DNA of 33,616 nt from CAYVQU01 sp964453155 (GTDB lineage Bacteria; Chloroflexota; Anaerolineae; Anaerolineales; UBA11858): NCBI GenBank assembly GCA_964453155.1, contig CAYVQU010000043.1:1-33616 (forward strand). Reading direction: 5' to 3'. The translations under genes and the position numbers were made by a program. Shown here in pieces: positions 15,130 through 23,147 of the stretch (positions are counted from its first letter, which is position 1; every line of letters begins with the position of its first letter). Under the pieces are notes generated by a model. The model saw only the letters and a list, made by a program, of their open reading frames with translations. It had not been told where the DNA came from and did no database searches.

Positions 15130-16380
15130 TCAATCGTCATCTTTTTTATCTTCATCTTCGTCTTCCGGCTCGTTTTCTTGCTCTGCCTCATTCTCTTCTT
15201 CTACATCATCTTGGTCTTCATCCGATGAGGCATCATCTTCAGATTCTGTTTCGGTGGGTTTGGGGTGTTCATTTTCATCTTCGGATTCCTTCTCGGTCCC
15301 ATCGTCATCGTCTTCCTGCTTTTCAGGGCTGGATTCGGCTGCTGTGGTTGGAGATTCTGGTGTCGAAGAAATCGTCTGATCGTCATCTGTTTCCGGTTCT
15401 TGATCCACGATTCGGTTGTCATCTCCAACTAACGATTCTTCGATTTCCTTCATATCATCAGTTGTAGATGATGTTTCGTCATCTGGAATTGGCGCGGGAG
15501 TGGGGGTAGGCACCCTTGCGGCATCGATGATGAGAGCAGTGAGATTTCCAAAATCATCCGATTGGGCGGAGACCACTACCCAATCACCAATTTTTAAGTT
15601 GGTATCAATGTGAGTAGCCGCAGTGATTTGCATAGTATAGCCACCAACCCGCCAGGTTTCCCCATCAATGGCCTCGATATATCCCACAAAGCCAAATCTT
15701 TGTAGATGAATTTCTGCAGCTTGCACCCACCCGGCCGGGATGGTGACCCCCTCAACTTCCACGGTCATGCCGGGATAAATTTCGCCAATTAGCAAAGTAT
15801 TGGGTACCAAGTGGACATTTATGCCGCCAACTTTCCACTGGTCCGCATTTTGGTGTTGTACTTCGCCGTGAAACTCAACAAATTCCTGACGACCGAGATC
15901 TATGAGTTGTTCAACTTCATCGACACGCCGCGATTGGAACTGATTTTCCATTGCTTGGTGGGCGTTGAGGCTGATGGAGAGATCAAGCTGGAGATTTTCT
16001 GCCGCGCGTTTAATCGGATAAAGTTGGTCCCCTGGAAGCGATTGAGCTGAGACCGCCGCGAAACCACCCCCACTTACCAAAAAGAAAATGACCAACAACA
16101 GGATAAATGCCAACCGTGGAAACCGTTGAAAAAGAGCCCAGCCAGATGGGATTGATTGGCGTAGTTGGTTGGCATGCGCCAGCACGCGGGTCCGACTACG
16201 TTGTATGGTTGCCGATGAGATTTGCGTTTTACCTATTGCGAGCGCGGAGGCCGTTGTCTCTAACAATGGGCGGAGTTCATCTGCTAGATCGGGATAGGGC
16301 TCCAGAATGGTGTCAAGGTCTTCACCCGCCTCCAGGGCGGCCAGGCAGGTTTCGAAGACATCAAATATTCGTGAATTCAT
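15130..16380 (-). CDS. DUF5667-type membrane protein with acidic tail, partner of the ECF sigma factor
   Basis: The 416-residue protein begins with a cytoplasmic helical region ('FETCLAALEAGEDLDTILEPYPDLADELRPLL'-like repeat block, residues 9-40). One membrane helix follows (about 90-112), then the DUF5667 hallmark 'LPGDQLYPIKRAAENLQL'. Two short beta repeats ('WKVGGINVHLVPNT..' and 'WRVGGYTMQITAAT..') resemble DUF5666. The last 125 residues are a TP-rich linker followed by an almost uninterrupted Asp/Glu tail. Its start overlaps the sigma-factor stop by 4 nt, and such pairs are common in Chloroflexota. An anti-sigma or envelope-sensing role is inferred from context; no zinc-binding anti-sigma motif is visible. 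Confidence 0.8.
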   Translation of the reverse strand: MNSRIFDVFETCLAALEAGEDLDTILEPYPDLADELRPLLETTASALAIGKTQISSATIQRSRTRVLAHANQLRQSIPSGWALFQRFPRLAFILLLVIFFLVSGGGFAAVSAQSLPGDQLYPIKRAAENLQLDLSISLNAHQAMENQFQSRRVDEVEQLIDLGRQEFVEFHGEVQHQNADQWKVGGINVHLVPNTLLIGEIYPGMTVEVEGVTIPAGWVQAAEIHLQRFGFVGYIEAIDGETWRVGGYTMQITAATHIDTNLKIGDWVVVSAQSDDFGNLTALIIDAARVPTPTPAPIPDDETSSTTDDMKEIEESLVGDDNRIVDQEPETDDDQTISSTPESPTTAAESSPEKQEDDDDGTEKESEDENEHPKPTETESEDDASSDEDQDDVEEENEAEQENEPEDEDEDKKDDD

Positions 16381-17012
16381 TGGCAGTCTCCTGCCAGATT
16401 GCGTTTGAGTGCGGCTAAGGCTCTAAATTGAAGTTGTTTGACGGCATTGGGTTTCTTTTGCATGATATCGGCCGTTTCAGCCAAGGAACAGCCACTCCCA
16501 AAACGGAGGGCGAGCACATGCTGTTGATCGGCTGTCAACTGACGGAGGGCTTCTTGGAGTTCGGCGCGCTGATCTATTTGTTCTGCGTGGGATACTGGAT
16601 TTCCATTGGAAGCGGGGTGGTTTTCAGAGATTGCGATGATCGGTGTGCGGTAGACCGTTCGAAAATAATCATTGACTAGGTTGGAGGCGGTTCCAAATAG
16701 CCAACCCCGCAGGCTGGATTTTGGACCTCGCCCAGCATGAACGGCCTCTAGCAGCCGGATGAAAGTTTCGGACGCTAAATCCTCAGCCAGCGCTTCATCG
16801 CTAATTCGATAGCGGATGTAGCGGAAAACAATTGGAAAATAGGTTGCGTGAATTTGTGAAATGATTTCTGGGTCTAGATCACGCAATCCCTGGATCGTTG
16901 TCTCAGCCGTCATGGGGGCAGCAGTCTCGCCGGATGAATGATCGCGGCGCAATGCTGGCAGTATACCACTGAGCGACAAGCGATTTTTTAGCGGGTAATT
17001 GGTGAAGTACAT
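16377..17012 (-). CDS. ECF-type RNA polymerase sigma factor
   Basis: A 211-residue sigma-70-family factor with region 2 ('FRYIRYRISDEALAEDLASETFIRLLEAV', including the -10-recognising DLxSETF stretch) and region 4 ('EALRQLTADQQHVLALRFGSGCSLAETADIMQKKPNAVKQLQFRALAALKR' type helix-turn-helix). ECF factors direct transcription of small regulons and are held by a partner, probably the DUF5667 protein whose gene overlaps by 4 nt. The ATG at 17012 lies 9 nt after the cytochrome stop. The first 33 residues look unlike the family, and Met34 (16913) is an alternative start. Neither has a clear ribosome-binding site. Confidence 0.9.
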   Translation of the reverse strand: MYFTNYPLKNRLSLSGILPALRRDHSSGETAAPMTAETTIQGLRDLDPEIISQIHATYFPIVFRYIRYRISDEALAEDLASETFIRLLEAVHAGRGPKSSLRGWLFGTASNLVNDYFRTVYRTPIIAISENHPASNGNPVSHAEQIDQRAELQEALRQLTADQQHVLALRFGSGCSLAETADIMQKKPNAVKQLQFRALAALKRNLAGDCQ

Positions 17013-17021
17013 AGCAGGATT

Positions 17022-18389
17022 TTAGGAGAGCAGGTCATGAGCAGCATCGAAGAATGAAAACCATAATTGCAGAACCGCTTTGAATGGGGTCAGCAGATTT
17101 CCCTTTTCATCGTCCTCATCTTCTTCATCGTCCTCGTCTTCGTTTTCGTCCTGCTCATCATCGTACCCTTCATCCTCACGGTTATCGTCATCATCGTCGT
17201 CATGGTCATCTTCACCATCATCGTCGTTGTCGTCATCTTCATCTTCGTCATCCCAGTCATCACCAGCCCCGTGACATTGAGAGCATTGCCGCCCATTATC
17301 ATGTCCACCGGGGGCATTATGGCAGGACTGACAATCACTATCATTGGTGTGATTGAAATCAGCTTCATCCCAATCGCCTGGTTGGTGGCATTGCGAACAT
17401 TGTCCACCGGGATGATTCTCAGGCCTATTATCCGAATGGCAGCTCTGGCAGTCACTCAGACCATTATGACTAAAAGAAGCCCCTCGCCAACTTGCCCCTG
17501 CGGCATGGCACTCCGAACATTGACCGCCGAAATGATTGCTGGGTTTGTTACCAGAATGGCAGGCCTGACAGTCGTTTAATCCCGCATGGCTAAAACTGGC
17601 TCCCTGCCAACTGGTCCCTGCAGTATGACAATCCGAACATTGACCGCCATAGTGATTGCTGGGTTGGTTACCGGCATGGCAGGCCTGACAGTCGTTTAAT
17701 CCAGCATGGCTAAAACTGGCTCCCTGCCAACCTGCCCCCGCGGTATGACAATCCGAGCACTGACCGCCGAAGTGGTTACCGGGTTTATTACCGGCATGAC
17801 AAGTTTGACAATCTGTCAATCCCTCATGGCTCAAGGCGGCACCCTGCCAACTGGTGCCCGCAACATGGCAATTGGAGCATTCATTGCCGTAGTGCTTGGC
17901 CGGTCTTACAGCCGCATGGCAAACACTACAGTTAGTCGTAGTGGCTAAGGTGTGCTCAAAAATTGTTTCTTGCCATCCCAAGGGGGTATGACAGGTGGCG
18001 CAGGTTGTGCCATAGTGCTGGGTGGGCACCCTATCTGAATGACAATTCTCGCAATTGGGGGGTAGGTCAGCATAATTATTGGCAACATGGCAGGTCTCAC
18101 AATCGACGCTGGTATGGAAACCAATTAGTGGAAAGAAATCGTGGAATTCGGTTGAGATTGTGGCTGTGAGAGTTGCAGTTGGCGTTGCTGCCTCCAGTTC
18201 TTTCTCGCCAGCATCATTAGCAACACTGGCTTGAGAAATTTCTACCGATTGTTTTGTCGCTGTCACAAATGTTTTTTGTGGGGGAGGCGATTCTGGGTCC
18301 GTATCTGGGAATAGCGTTACCCCAACCTGGAGCGCACCGACCCCCAGTAATCCTAATAAAGTGATACTAAGAAAGATTATTTTACGCAT
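17022..18389 (-). CDS. Secreted 15-haem c-type cytochrome with acidic tail
   Basis: A multihaem electron carrier expected outside the cytoplasmic membrane. ATG 18389 follows GGAG by 7 nt and opens a signal or anchor helix ('IIFLSITLLGLLGVGALQV'). A Thr-rich linker follows, then fifteen CXXCH haem sites that I count in order: CETCH, CENCH, CATCH, CSVCH, CSNCH, CQTCH, CSDCH, CQACH, CSDCH, CQACH, CSECH, CQSCH, CSQCH, CQSCH, CSQCH. The middle consists of 40-residue repeats, each with two haem motifs and spaced His residues ('SHAGLNDCQACH', 'NHYGGQCSDCH'). After the last haem come about 60 residues almost all Asp/Glu, then a hydrophobic C-terminus ('LLTPFKAVLQLWFSFFDAA'). The family resembles cytochrome c7/c3-like multihaem proteins. 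It is first in an operon with an ECF sigma factor. Electron partner unknown. Confidence 0.9.
   Translation of the reverse strand: MRKIIFLSITLLGLLGVGALQVGVTLFPDTDPESPPPQKTFVTATKQSVEISQASVANDAGEKELEAATPTATLTATISTEFHDFFPLIGFHTSVDCETCHVANNYADLPPNCENCHSDRVPTQHYGTTCATCHTPLGWQETIFEHTLATTTNCSVCHAAVRPAKHYGNECSNCHVAGTSWQGAALSHEGLTDCQTCHAGNKPGNHFGGQCSDCHTAGAGWQGASFSHAGLNDCQACHAGNQPSNHYGGQCSDCHTAGTSWQGASFSHAGLNDCQACHSGNKPSNHFGGQCSECHAAGASWRGASFSHNGLSDCQSCHSDNRPENHPGGQCSQCHQPGDWDEADFNHTNDSDCQSCHNAPGGHDNGRQCSQCHGAGDDWDDEDEDDDNDDDGEDDHDDDDDDNREDEGYDDEQDENEDEDDEEDEDDEKGNLLTPFKAVLQLWFSFFDAAHDLLS
17461..17940. repeat. 120-bp tandem repeat within the cytochrome gene
   Basis: Four successive 120-bp units begin near 17461, 17581, 17701 and 17821. 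The two central ones (17581-17820) are nearly identical over long stretches. Each encodes a 40-residue two-haem module. The flanking units are more diverged, consistent with growth by internal duplication. Confidence 0.85.
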
Positions 18390-18741
18390 TTTCCATCTCC
18401 AATAAAAAATCTTCAACCAATAAGTATGCGGCAGTAAATCCTGAATGTAACTGGCGAAATTTCCCGCCACACCTGAGCAGATTTCAGCTTGAATTATTTT
18501 TCGAATACTTTTCGAAAGCTGAATTTGAAACTTCTGCCCAATTTCAGATGTTTCTTATGGATAAGGTCGTTATATTTGGAAAAAGGTTACGGGTAGTGAA
18601 AAAATTTGCTCAGCCCGAAAATCGTCATCTTGCTGAATTATGAGACTATTTATATCGTTGGGGCCTCGGCTGGTGGTTTGGGCGAGTTTTCTTGGGAGAA
18701 ATTATCGATTTGGTGATGTTATTTGGCACGATGCACTGGGT
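18390..18741. other. Intergenic region upstream of the cytochrome operon
   Basis: This 352-nt gap must hold the promoter of the cytochrome/sigma/DUF5667 operon (reading minus). I see a small inverted repeat, CAGCTT near 18485 with AAGCTG near 18517, enclosing two TTTTCGAA-like blocks. It could be an operator. No convincing sigma-70 pair stands out, which would fit an alternative-sigma promoter. A 62-codon plus-strand frame at 18640 has no protein-like features. Confidence 0.4.
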
Positions 18742-19185
18742 CTAAATCAAGTGAAGTTCAAAAAGTGCCACCCAATCTTCAAATTGACGTTGGGAGATGT
18801 TCTTTCCCACTGCACTAACCTGCGATAATTGTTGATCCCCATCTTCTCCTGAAATATGAAATGTCTTTGAAATATCACCAAGTACGACCGAAACCCCGGC
18901 CCCGACCATATCGCCATCTCTTGGATTTATAACCTCGTACCAGGCCCAAATATTGACAACGAAACCCCCCTGTTGAAGGTAGCGGGTGGTTTGGTGCAAT
19001 TTTGGCCAGTACCCCTCGTTTGGCGTAGTTTTGACATCTTCAACAATGCGTTCTCCCCCAGAATCTAAGCCGGCAATTTCATCTAAAAGTGCTTTCCCAA
19101 CCTGATTGAATAACCACCATAGCGCCGAGCGGTTACGAGGAATGATCGATATTTCTTGCGATTGTCTTTTGATAAGGGTGCTCAT
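18742..19185 (-). CDS. Conserved-looking hypothetical protein, 147 residues
   Basis: I do not recognise the family. The start at 19185 is chosen because ATG overlaps the stop of the small membrane-protein gene by 4 nt (ATGA), a sign of co-translation; the longer frame to 19278 would run back into that gene. The product is soluble with mixed helix and strand. An N-terminal basic and aromatic part ('IIPRNRSALWWLFNQVGKALLDEIAG') precedes a central 'VVNIWAWYEVINPRDGDMVGAGVSVVLGD' that looks like beta strands, and a C-terminal helix ('QFEDWVALFELHLI'). No signal peptide, no cysteines and no obvious catalytic motif. Confidence 0.6.
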   Translation of the reverse strand: MSTLIKRQSQEISIIPRNRSALWWLFNQVGKALLDEIAGLDSGGERIVEDVKTTPNEGYWPKLHQTTRYLQQGGFVVNIWAWYEVINPRDGDMVGAGVSVVLGDISKTFHISGEDGDQQLSQVSAVGKNISQRQFEDWVALFELHLI

Positions 19186-19400
19186 GGAGGTGAGGCGCGT
19201 AAGGTCTTGAATGCCAGGAAAGACACCAACCCAACCAGTATCAATACCAAGAGAAATGTGATCCTGACGACCCACCACTCCATCTCCAGGTTAGATTCAA
19301 TTCCGTGAGAAATATCCGTCAGGGCCAGGTGACTCAGCAGTAACCCAATCACCACCAGCGCACAGGCCACCAACACTAAAATTGCGGATTTTTTGTTCAT
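19182..19400 (-). CDS. Small two-helix membrane protein, 72 residues
   Basis: The family is not recognised. ATG 19400 is preceded by GGGAGGAG at 7 nt spacing, which decides the start over an in-frame codon at 19469. The product has two membrane helices ('SAILVLVACALVVIGLLLS' and 'ITFLLVLILVGLVSFLAF') joined by a short, mildly acidic loop ('DISHGIESNLEMEWW'). It overlaps the 147-residue protein gene by 4 nt, so the two probably act together, with this one as a possible membrane anchor. That role is inference. Confidence 0.65.
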   Translation of the reverse strand: MNKKSAILVLVACALVVIGLLLSHLALTDISHGIESNLEMEWWVVRITFLLVLILVGLVSFLAFKTLRASPP

Positions 19401-19457
19401 GGCTACGCTCCTCCCTTTGATTGTATCACCCCTGATTTCCCACCCTGATTGTTCAAG

Positions 19458-19508
19458 TAAGGAAACCAAGAATGCAAGAATTTCTCTCCTGTTTTCCTGG
19501 CTTCCTTA
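19458..19508. repeat. Imperfect inverted array of 8-9-nt units
   Basis: AAG recurs at 19459, 19468 and 19476 in the left half, and C/T-TCC at 19486, 19494 and 19502 in the right half (period about 8). The outer ends TAAGGAA and TTCCTTA pair. The right arm is closely related to that of the 14959 element. It lies between the Hsp70-like gene and the small membrane-protein gene. Confidence 0.6.
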
Positions 19509-19515
19509 TCATTTT

Positions 19516-20859
19516 TTACTTGGTTTCGCTGGCCCGGATCGCCAACCCCGCGGTAACACTGCTGAACGCGTTCGATTCTTTTATTTTCTCAGCACCAAAA
19601 ATTTCGGCCAGGGTTTCACCGAAGATGGGGATGTTGGATGAGCCGCCGGTTTTGACGACGGCATCAATTTCGGTCGGAGCCAGCCCCGAAGCCTGGACAG
19701 TATCTAACAGGACAGTTTTGATCTGCTCGTGGTATTCGCGAATATCTTCTTCGAACTGAGCCCGGGTGTAGAGTTCCCAGATGTCGATTTCAGTGCCTTT
19801 CAATTCAATGATGGCTACATCCTGTTCGGAGAGAGCAATCTTGGCCGTTTCAACCTGGTTGTAGAAGGAGAAGGCTAAATCGTCGAAGATCAGAGATTGG
19901 AGGGTTTTTAACTGCACCGGGGCGACTTTTTTCAGGATAGCCTTATCGAGTTTGGTCTTGATGATGGGTGAACTCAACTCGGGGAGGGCAATCCAATCAG
20001 GGACGGTGTCGATCAGCTCGAGAATTTCGGGCATGTGCTGAACTTTCCCGGCCCCAAAGTGGTGCAGCAGCCGTTTTTCGATGATGGCGCGGTCAAAATC
20101 GGTCCCGGCGATGTCGATGCCGCCACTGGCGTAGATTTGACGGTTCCCGATTTCCCCCAGCCGCATGATGGCGATATCCAGGGTGCCGCCACCAAAGTCG
20201 AAGACCAGGACGTTTTCAGGCGCAGATAGTGACCGCTCATAGAACAGGGCCGCGGCGATGGGTTCTAGCTCGAAATCAACTTCATCGAACCCAGCTTTGT
20301 GGGCGGCGGCTTTCAAATGCCCCTCGGCGAGCTTATCTAGCTCGGGATCTTCCGAGAATTTGACTGGCCGTCCCAGGGTCACCCCGATGATTTCTTCTCC
20401 AAGCACTTCTTCAGCCCGGTTTTTAAGGTCTGTGAGATAGGCTTCAACCAAGTCGGTAACCGTATAGTACCGGTCGAACATCATGGTGCCGGTCATGTCA
20501 ACGGCCCCGGCCCCCTTGCGCAGCACGGTCTTCAAATATTGCAGTAGCCGCCCGGGTTTGAGCACATCGACCTCGACGAATACATCGTGCATATAGTCCA
20601 CTTCAGAGGCGATCACCCGCACGGCCCCGGCCCAGCGTTTCTCGAAGCGCCGAATTCGGTTGATGTTGTGCTGGTAGTACAGTTCGATGGCCTCTTGCCC
20701 GATGAAATGTTGATATTCGCGCGTCACGTACAAGATCGTTTTGACGACCTCGGGGAGCACATTCTTGGGGTCCACGGGCAAAACGCGGATTTCATCGTCG
20801 GTGCTAAGTGCCACCCCGGAGTTGGAGGTTCCAAAATCAAGACCTACTTTAATGCTCAT
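19516..20859 (-). CDS. Hsp70-family (YegD-like) ATPase
   Basis: An actin-fold ATPase of 447 residues with the Hsp70 nucleotide-binding motifs: phosphate-1 'VGLDFGTSNSGVAL', phosphate-2 'VLVFDFGGGTLDIA' and adenosine 'VKTGGSSNIPIF'. It ends shortly after the ATPase domain and lacks the substrate-binding and lid domains of DnaK, as in YegD-type homologues. Its chaperone role is therefore uncertain. ATG 20859 begins the conserved strand; the in-frame extension to 20895 would be translated from the upstream repeat. It follows the GNAT gene on the same strand with an inverted array between them. Confidence 0.88.
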   Translation of the reverse strand: MSIKVGLDFGTSNSGVALSTDDEIRVLPVDPKNVLPEVVKTILYVTREYQHFIGQEAIELYYQHNINRIRRFEKRWAGAVRVIASEVDYMHDVFVEVDVLKPGRLLQYLKTVLRKGAGAVDMTGTMMFDRYYTVTDLVEAYLTDLKNRAEEVLGEEIIGVTLGRPVKFSEDPELDKLAEGHLKAAAHKAGFDEVDFELEPIAAALFYERSLSAPENVLVFDFGGGTLDIAIMRLGEIGNRQIYASGGIDIAGTDFDRAIIEKRLLHHFGAGKVQHMPEILELIDTVPDWIALPELSSPIIKTKLDKAILKKVAPVQLKTLQSLIFDDLAFSFYNQVETAKIALSEQDVAIIELKGTEIDIWELYTRAQFEEDIREYHEQIKTVLLDTVQASGLAPTEIDAVVKTGGSSNIPIFGETLAEIFGAEKIKESNAFSSVTAGLAIRASETK

Positions 20860-20870
20860 ATATGATTTTT

Positions 20871-20930
20871 CACCATAAAGATCACAAAGGGACACGAAGC
20901 TTTGTGATTCTTCGTGTCCTTTGTGGTTTT
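20871..20930. repeat. Inverted array of 9-10-nt units upstream of the Hsp70-like gene
   Basis: GTG recurs at 20904, 20914 and 20923 in units such as CTTTGTGAT and CCTTTGTGG, and CAC at 20871, 20883 and 20893 in the facing arm. CTTCGTGTCCTTTGTG pairs with the left arm with one bulged G. The period is less regular than in other arrays (9, 10, 12). Confidence 0.65.
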
Positions 20931-20963
20931 CCTTGAATGGCTAGCAGCCAAGATCATCCAACC

Positions 20964-21380
20964 TTACAATTCCTTGGTCATGTAATAACGCTGATGACCG
21001 GTTGGGAAGTCTTGTAGCTCACCAAAAACTTGATAGCCTTGCTTCTGGTAGAACTCGGGAGCTTGAAAACTGAAGGTGTCGAGGTAAGCGTTCTTAGCGC
21101 CCAATTCACGAGCCGCGTCTTCAAGTTGCTGCAAAATCTGCCGACCATAGCCCTGGCCGCGCAACTCAGCCTGGATAAACATGAGATCAACATACAGCCA
21201 ATCCCAATGGACATGACCGATTACGCCACCAACGTTTTTGCCGTTAGAGTCTTGGACGACGAAACACAAGGTTTGGCTGTTGTCGGCACCACCTTGTTCG
21301 ATATTGTAATTGTGAATGCCGCCGCCAATCAGGCCCCATTCGGGTTCCTCAACCGCGACGATTTGAAGTTTGTTAGCCAT
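20964..21380 (-). CDS. GNAT-family N-acetyltransferase
   Basis: A 138-residue acetyl-CoA-dependent transferase. The acetyl-CoA pyrophosphate loop is 'AELRGQGYGRQILQQLE' (R/QxxGxG/A type, residues about 74-90). The C-terminal part 'NAYLDTFSFQAPEFYQKQGYQVFGEL' has the tyrosine often acting as general acid. The family pattern 'YLDTFSFQA' is common in bacterial GNATs of unknown substrate. AAGGAA lies about 8 nt before the ATG. The acceptor substrate is unknown. Confidence 0.9.
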   Translation of the reverse strand: MANKLQIVAVEEPEWGLIGGGIHNYNIEQGGADNSQTLCFVVQDSNGKNVGGVIGHVHWDWLYVDLMFIQAELRGQGYGRQILQQLEDAARELGAKNAYLDTFSFQAPEFYQKQGYQVFGELQDFPTGHQRYYMTKEL

Positions 21381-21925
21381 GATTTATTTCCTTTTTGTGT
21401 TTGTTCAGATTTGGTTGTGTACCCAACAGGATACCCAGGATAAATAGGATACCGGTTGGCATCCCACGTTCTTAATCAACAACAAAAAGGTTGGTACTAC
21501 ACGTACCCGTGAAGAACACCGATCATCGATCGGTGGTTCTTCACTAAGGAAAAAGCCTTGGAAAATTTCGCCATTATGCCCTGATTGTTCTTCGCTTCTC
21601 GCGGACTCAAATCATGACAATTGGGTTTTTTCTCGTAAATGCCAGATTGGGTTGTGAATGACGTTTGCGTGAATCCAACATTTACGAAATGCTTTACGGC
21701 CGAATTATCGTTACGGCTTCAACGGGCGCTCCGCAAAACATTCTTTGAAAAATTCAGATGACACTTGTACATTTTTACCTCGCTGCGAAATGATTCAGCC
21801 CGGTGACTGTCACTGTGGGGCTCTAGTCCAACTGGCAACATACATTGCAAAATAGTGACAGTCACCTTCAACTGAAAAAATGAACCCGGAAATAGGCTTT
21901 TTCTCCTGCTTTCCAGGTCTCTTTA
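21381..21925. other. 545-nt intergenic region with two strong inverted repeats
   Basis: No protein-like frame is present. Positions 21509-21544 form a hairpin with 16-17-nt arms (GTGAAGAACACCGATC with one bulge) and a 3-nt loop. Positions 21802-21814 (GGTGACTGTCACT) and 21854-21866 are a perfect 13-nt inverted repeat spaced by 39 nt; each arm is itself a GTGAC/GTCAC palindrome. CGTAAATG near 21632 and CATTTACG near 21680 form a third pair. A small RNA or a GNAT regulatory region is possible; neither is shown. Confidence 0.45.
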
Positions 21926-23110
21926 CTAATTTACCGAGAAGGTTATAAATTCCAATATCTCACTCTCGGTGTTCAACGTGCCGTTGTTCAACAACGCTGC
22001 GACGGTATGGAGGCTGACCTGCCCGTCTTGGTGGAGGGCCAGCCCATAATCACTCTGATCCACAGTCGCAGCACCGATTACGCGCACCCCGCGCTCGCGG
22101 CGGGCGGTGGAATACAGCATCCGGCCTTTGCGTTTGAGATCGGTGGCCATATCAATGCTATCCTCAGTCCGGTGGATGATTTTGCCGATCTGGGTCATTA
22201 CCAGAATGGATTTGCGATTACTCAAAGGTAACCCGGCAACGAGATGATCGGAATTGCCCAATCGCATGGCCTCGACGATGGCGTAGGGCAGCATCTTGGC
22301 CGGGAGACCCTGGATGTAGCCCTCGTAGCTGATCAAGGCAAAGCGATCGTCTTCCTTGCTCAAGGTCAGGGCCATGGTTTGATCACCGGGTACTTTGACG
22401 CCGGTGCCAATAAATTTATTCCCCATAATTGAAGCCGTTAGGGCGGTGCGGATTTTCTTGAGATACCCACGCCGGCTGATTTGGAGATAGTAGTCGGCCA
22501 GGGCCATTTGGGAGATGGGTGCGACGCAGGCCAGGGTTTCACCCAGGTTGGGTTCTTCGGGGATGTAAACTGAATCCCAATTGATATCGGTTTCGTTTTC
22601 TTCGGTGAAGGGGATCCCGGCAACCGGCAAGGTGGCGATCCGCCCGGAGGTGAAGATGAACAGTAATTCCTCGGTCGGGGGTGTCATAAAAAGGCGGGGT
22701 GGCTCCGAAATAGCCTGAATTCCCCGTAAATTGCAGATGGAGTGCCCTTCTGCCAAGCCCTGTGGGTTTAGTTTGAGCCGTAGGATGCGACCATTCGGTC
22801 CATAAATGATTAAATTGAGATTGTCGGTGGCTGGTTTGGGAGTCAGGTTGGCTAAGGTATCCGCATCGGGTAATTCGCCCCCTAATTGCCGTTTGAGCAT
22901 CTCGAGTTGGTATTCGAGGCTGGTGATCTGGCTCTCATATTCGGCAACCCGTTTGCCGGTGCGCAGTTCGAGATTTTCGGCCCGCAGCTTTTCGTTCCAC
23001 TCGGTAAGTTCACTCAGGCGATTGGCGATGAACTGAATGATGAGGGGCGCCGAACCGGGCCGGGCTTCGACTTCTTTGATCCATTCTTCGATTTTTTCTG
23101 AATCAAACAC
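21926..23110 (-). CDS. Free-standing GyrA C-terminal-propeller-like protein
   Basis: The 394-residue protein starts with GTG 23110 behind AGGAG. Residues 20-80 form a coiled coil ('LSELTEWNEKLRAENLELRTGKRVAEYESQITSLEYQLEML'-type heptads). The remaining 300 residues have repeats resembling the blades of the DNA gyrase/topoisomerase IV subunit A C-terminal domain: 'SRRGYLKKIRTALT', 'DDRFALISYEGYIQGLPA', 'ILVMTQIGKIIHRTEDSI' and 'GLALHQDGQVSLHTV'. The breakage-reunion domain and active-site tyrosine are absent, and I see no canonical GyrA-box. DNA wrapping or binding as a separate protein is inferred. Confidence 0.72.
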   Translation of the reverse strand: MFDSEKIEEWIKEVEARPGSAPLIIQFIANRLSELTEWNEKLRAENLELRTGKRVAEYESQITSLEYQLEMLKRQLGGELPDADTLANLTPKPATDNLNLIIYGPNGRILRLKLNPQGLAEGHSICNLRGIQAISEPPRLFMTPPTEELLFIFTSGRIATLPVAGIPFTEENETDINWDSVYIPEEPNLGETLACVAPISQMALADYYLQISRRGYLKKIRTALTASIMGNKFIGTGVKVPGDQTMALTLSKEDDRFALISYEGYIQGLPAKMLPYAIVEAMRLGNSDHLVAGLPLSNRKSILVMTQIGKIIHRTEDSIDMATDLKRKGRMLYSTARRERGVRVIGAATVDQSDYGLALHQDGQVSLHTVAALLNNGTLNTESEILEFITFSVN

Positions 23111-23147
23111 GAGGATCTCCTGAAATGGGGTTTAAACACAAGATGTG

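Noticed and set aside
17067..17579. Plus-strand frames rich in Ile/Val, Ser or His opposite the cytochrome tail
   Set aside because: These low-complexity translations are the complements of Asp/Glu codons and of the 120-bp repeat, with no start signals.
17461..17940. Regular repeat that might be taken for a CRISPR array
   Set aside because: The 120-bp units are contiguous, coding and without spacers; they encode haem modules.
18640..18828. Small plus-strand open frame of 62 codons
   Set aside because: No ribosome-binding site; its second half is antisense to the 147-residue protein gene.
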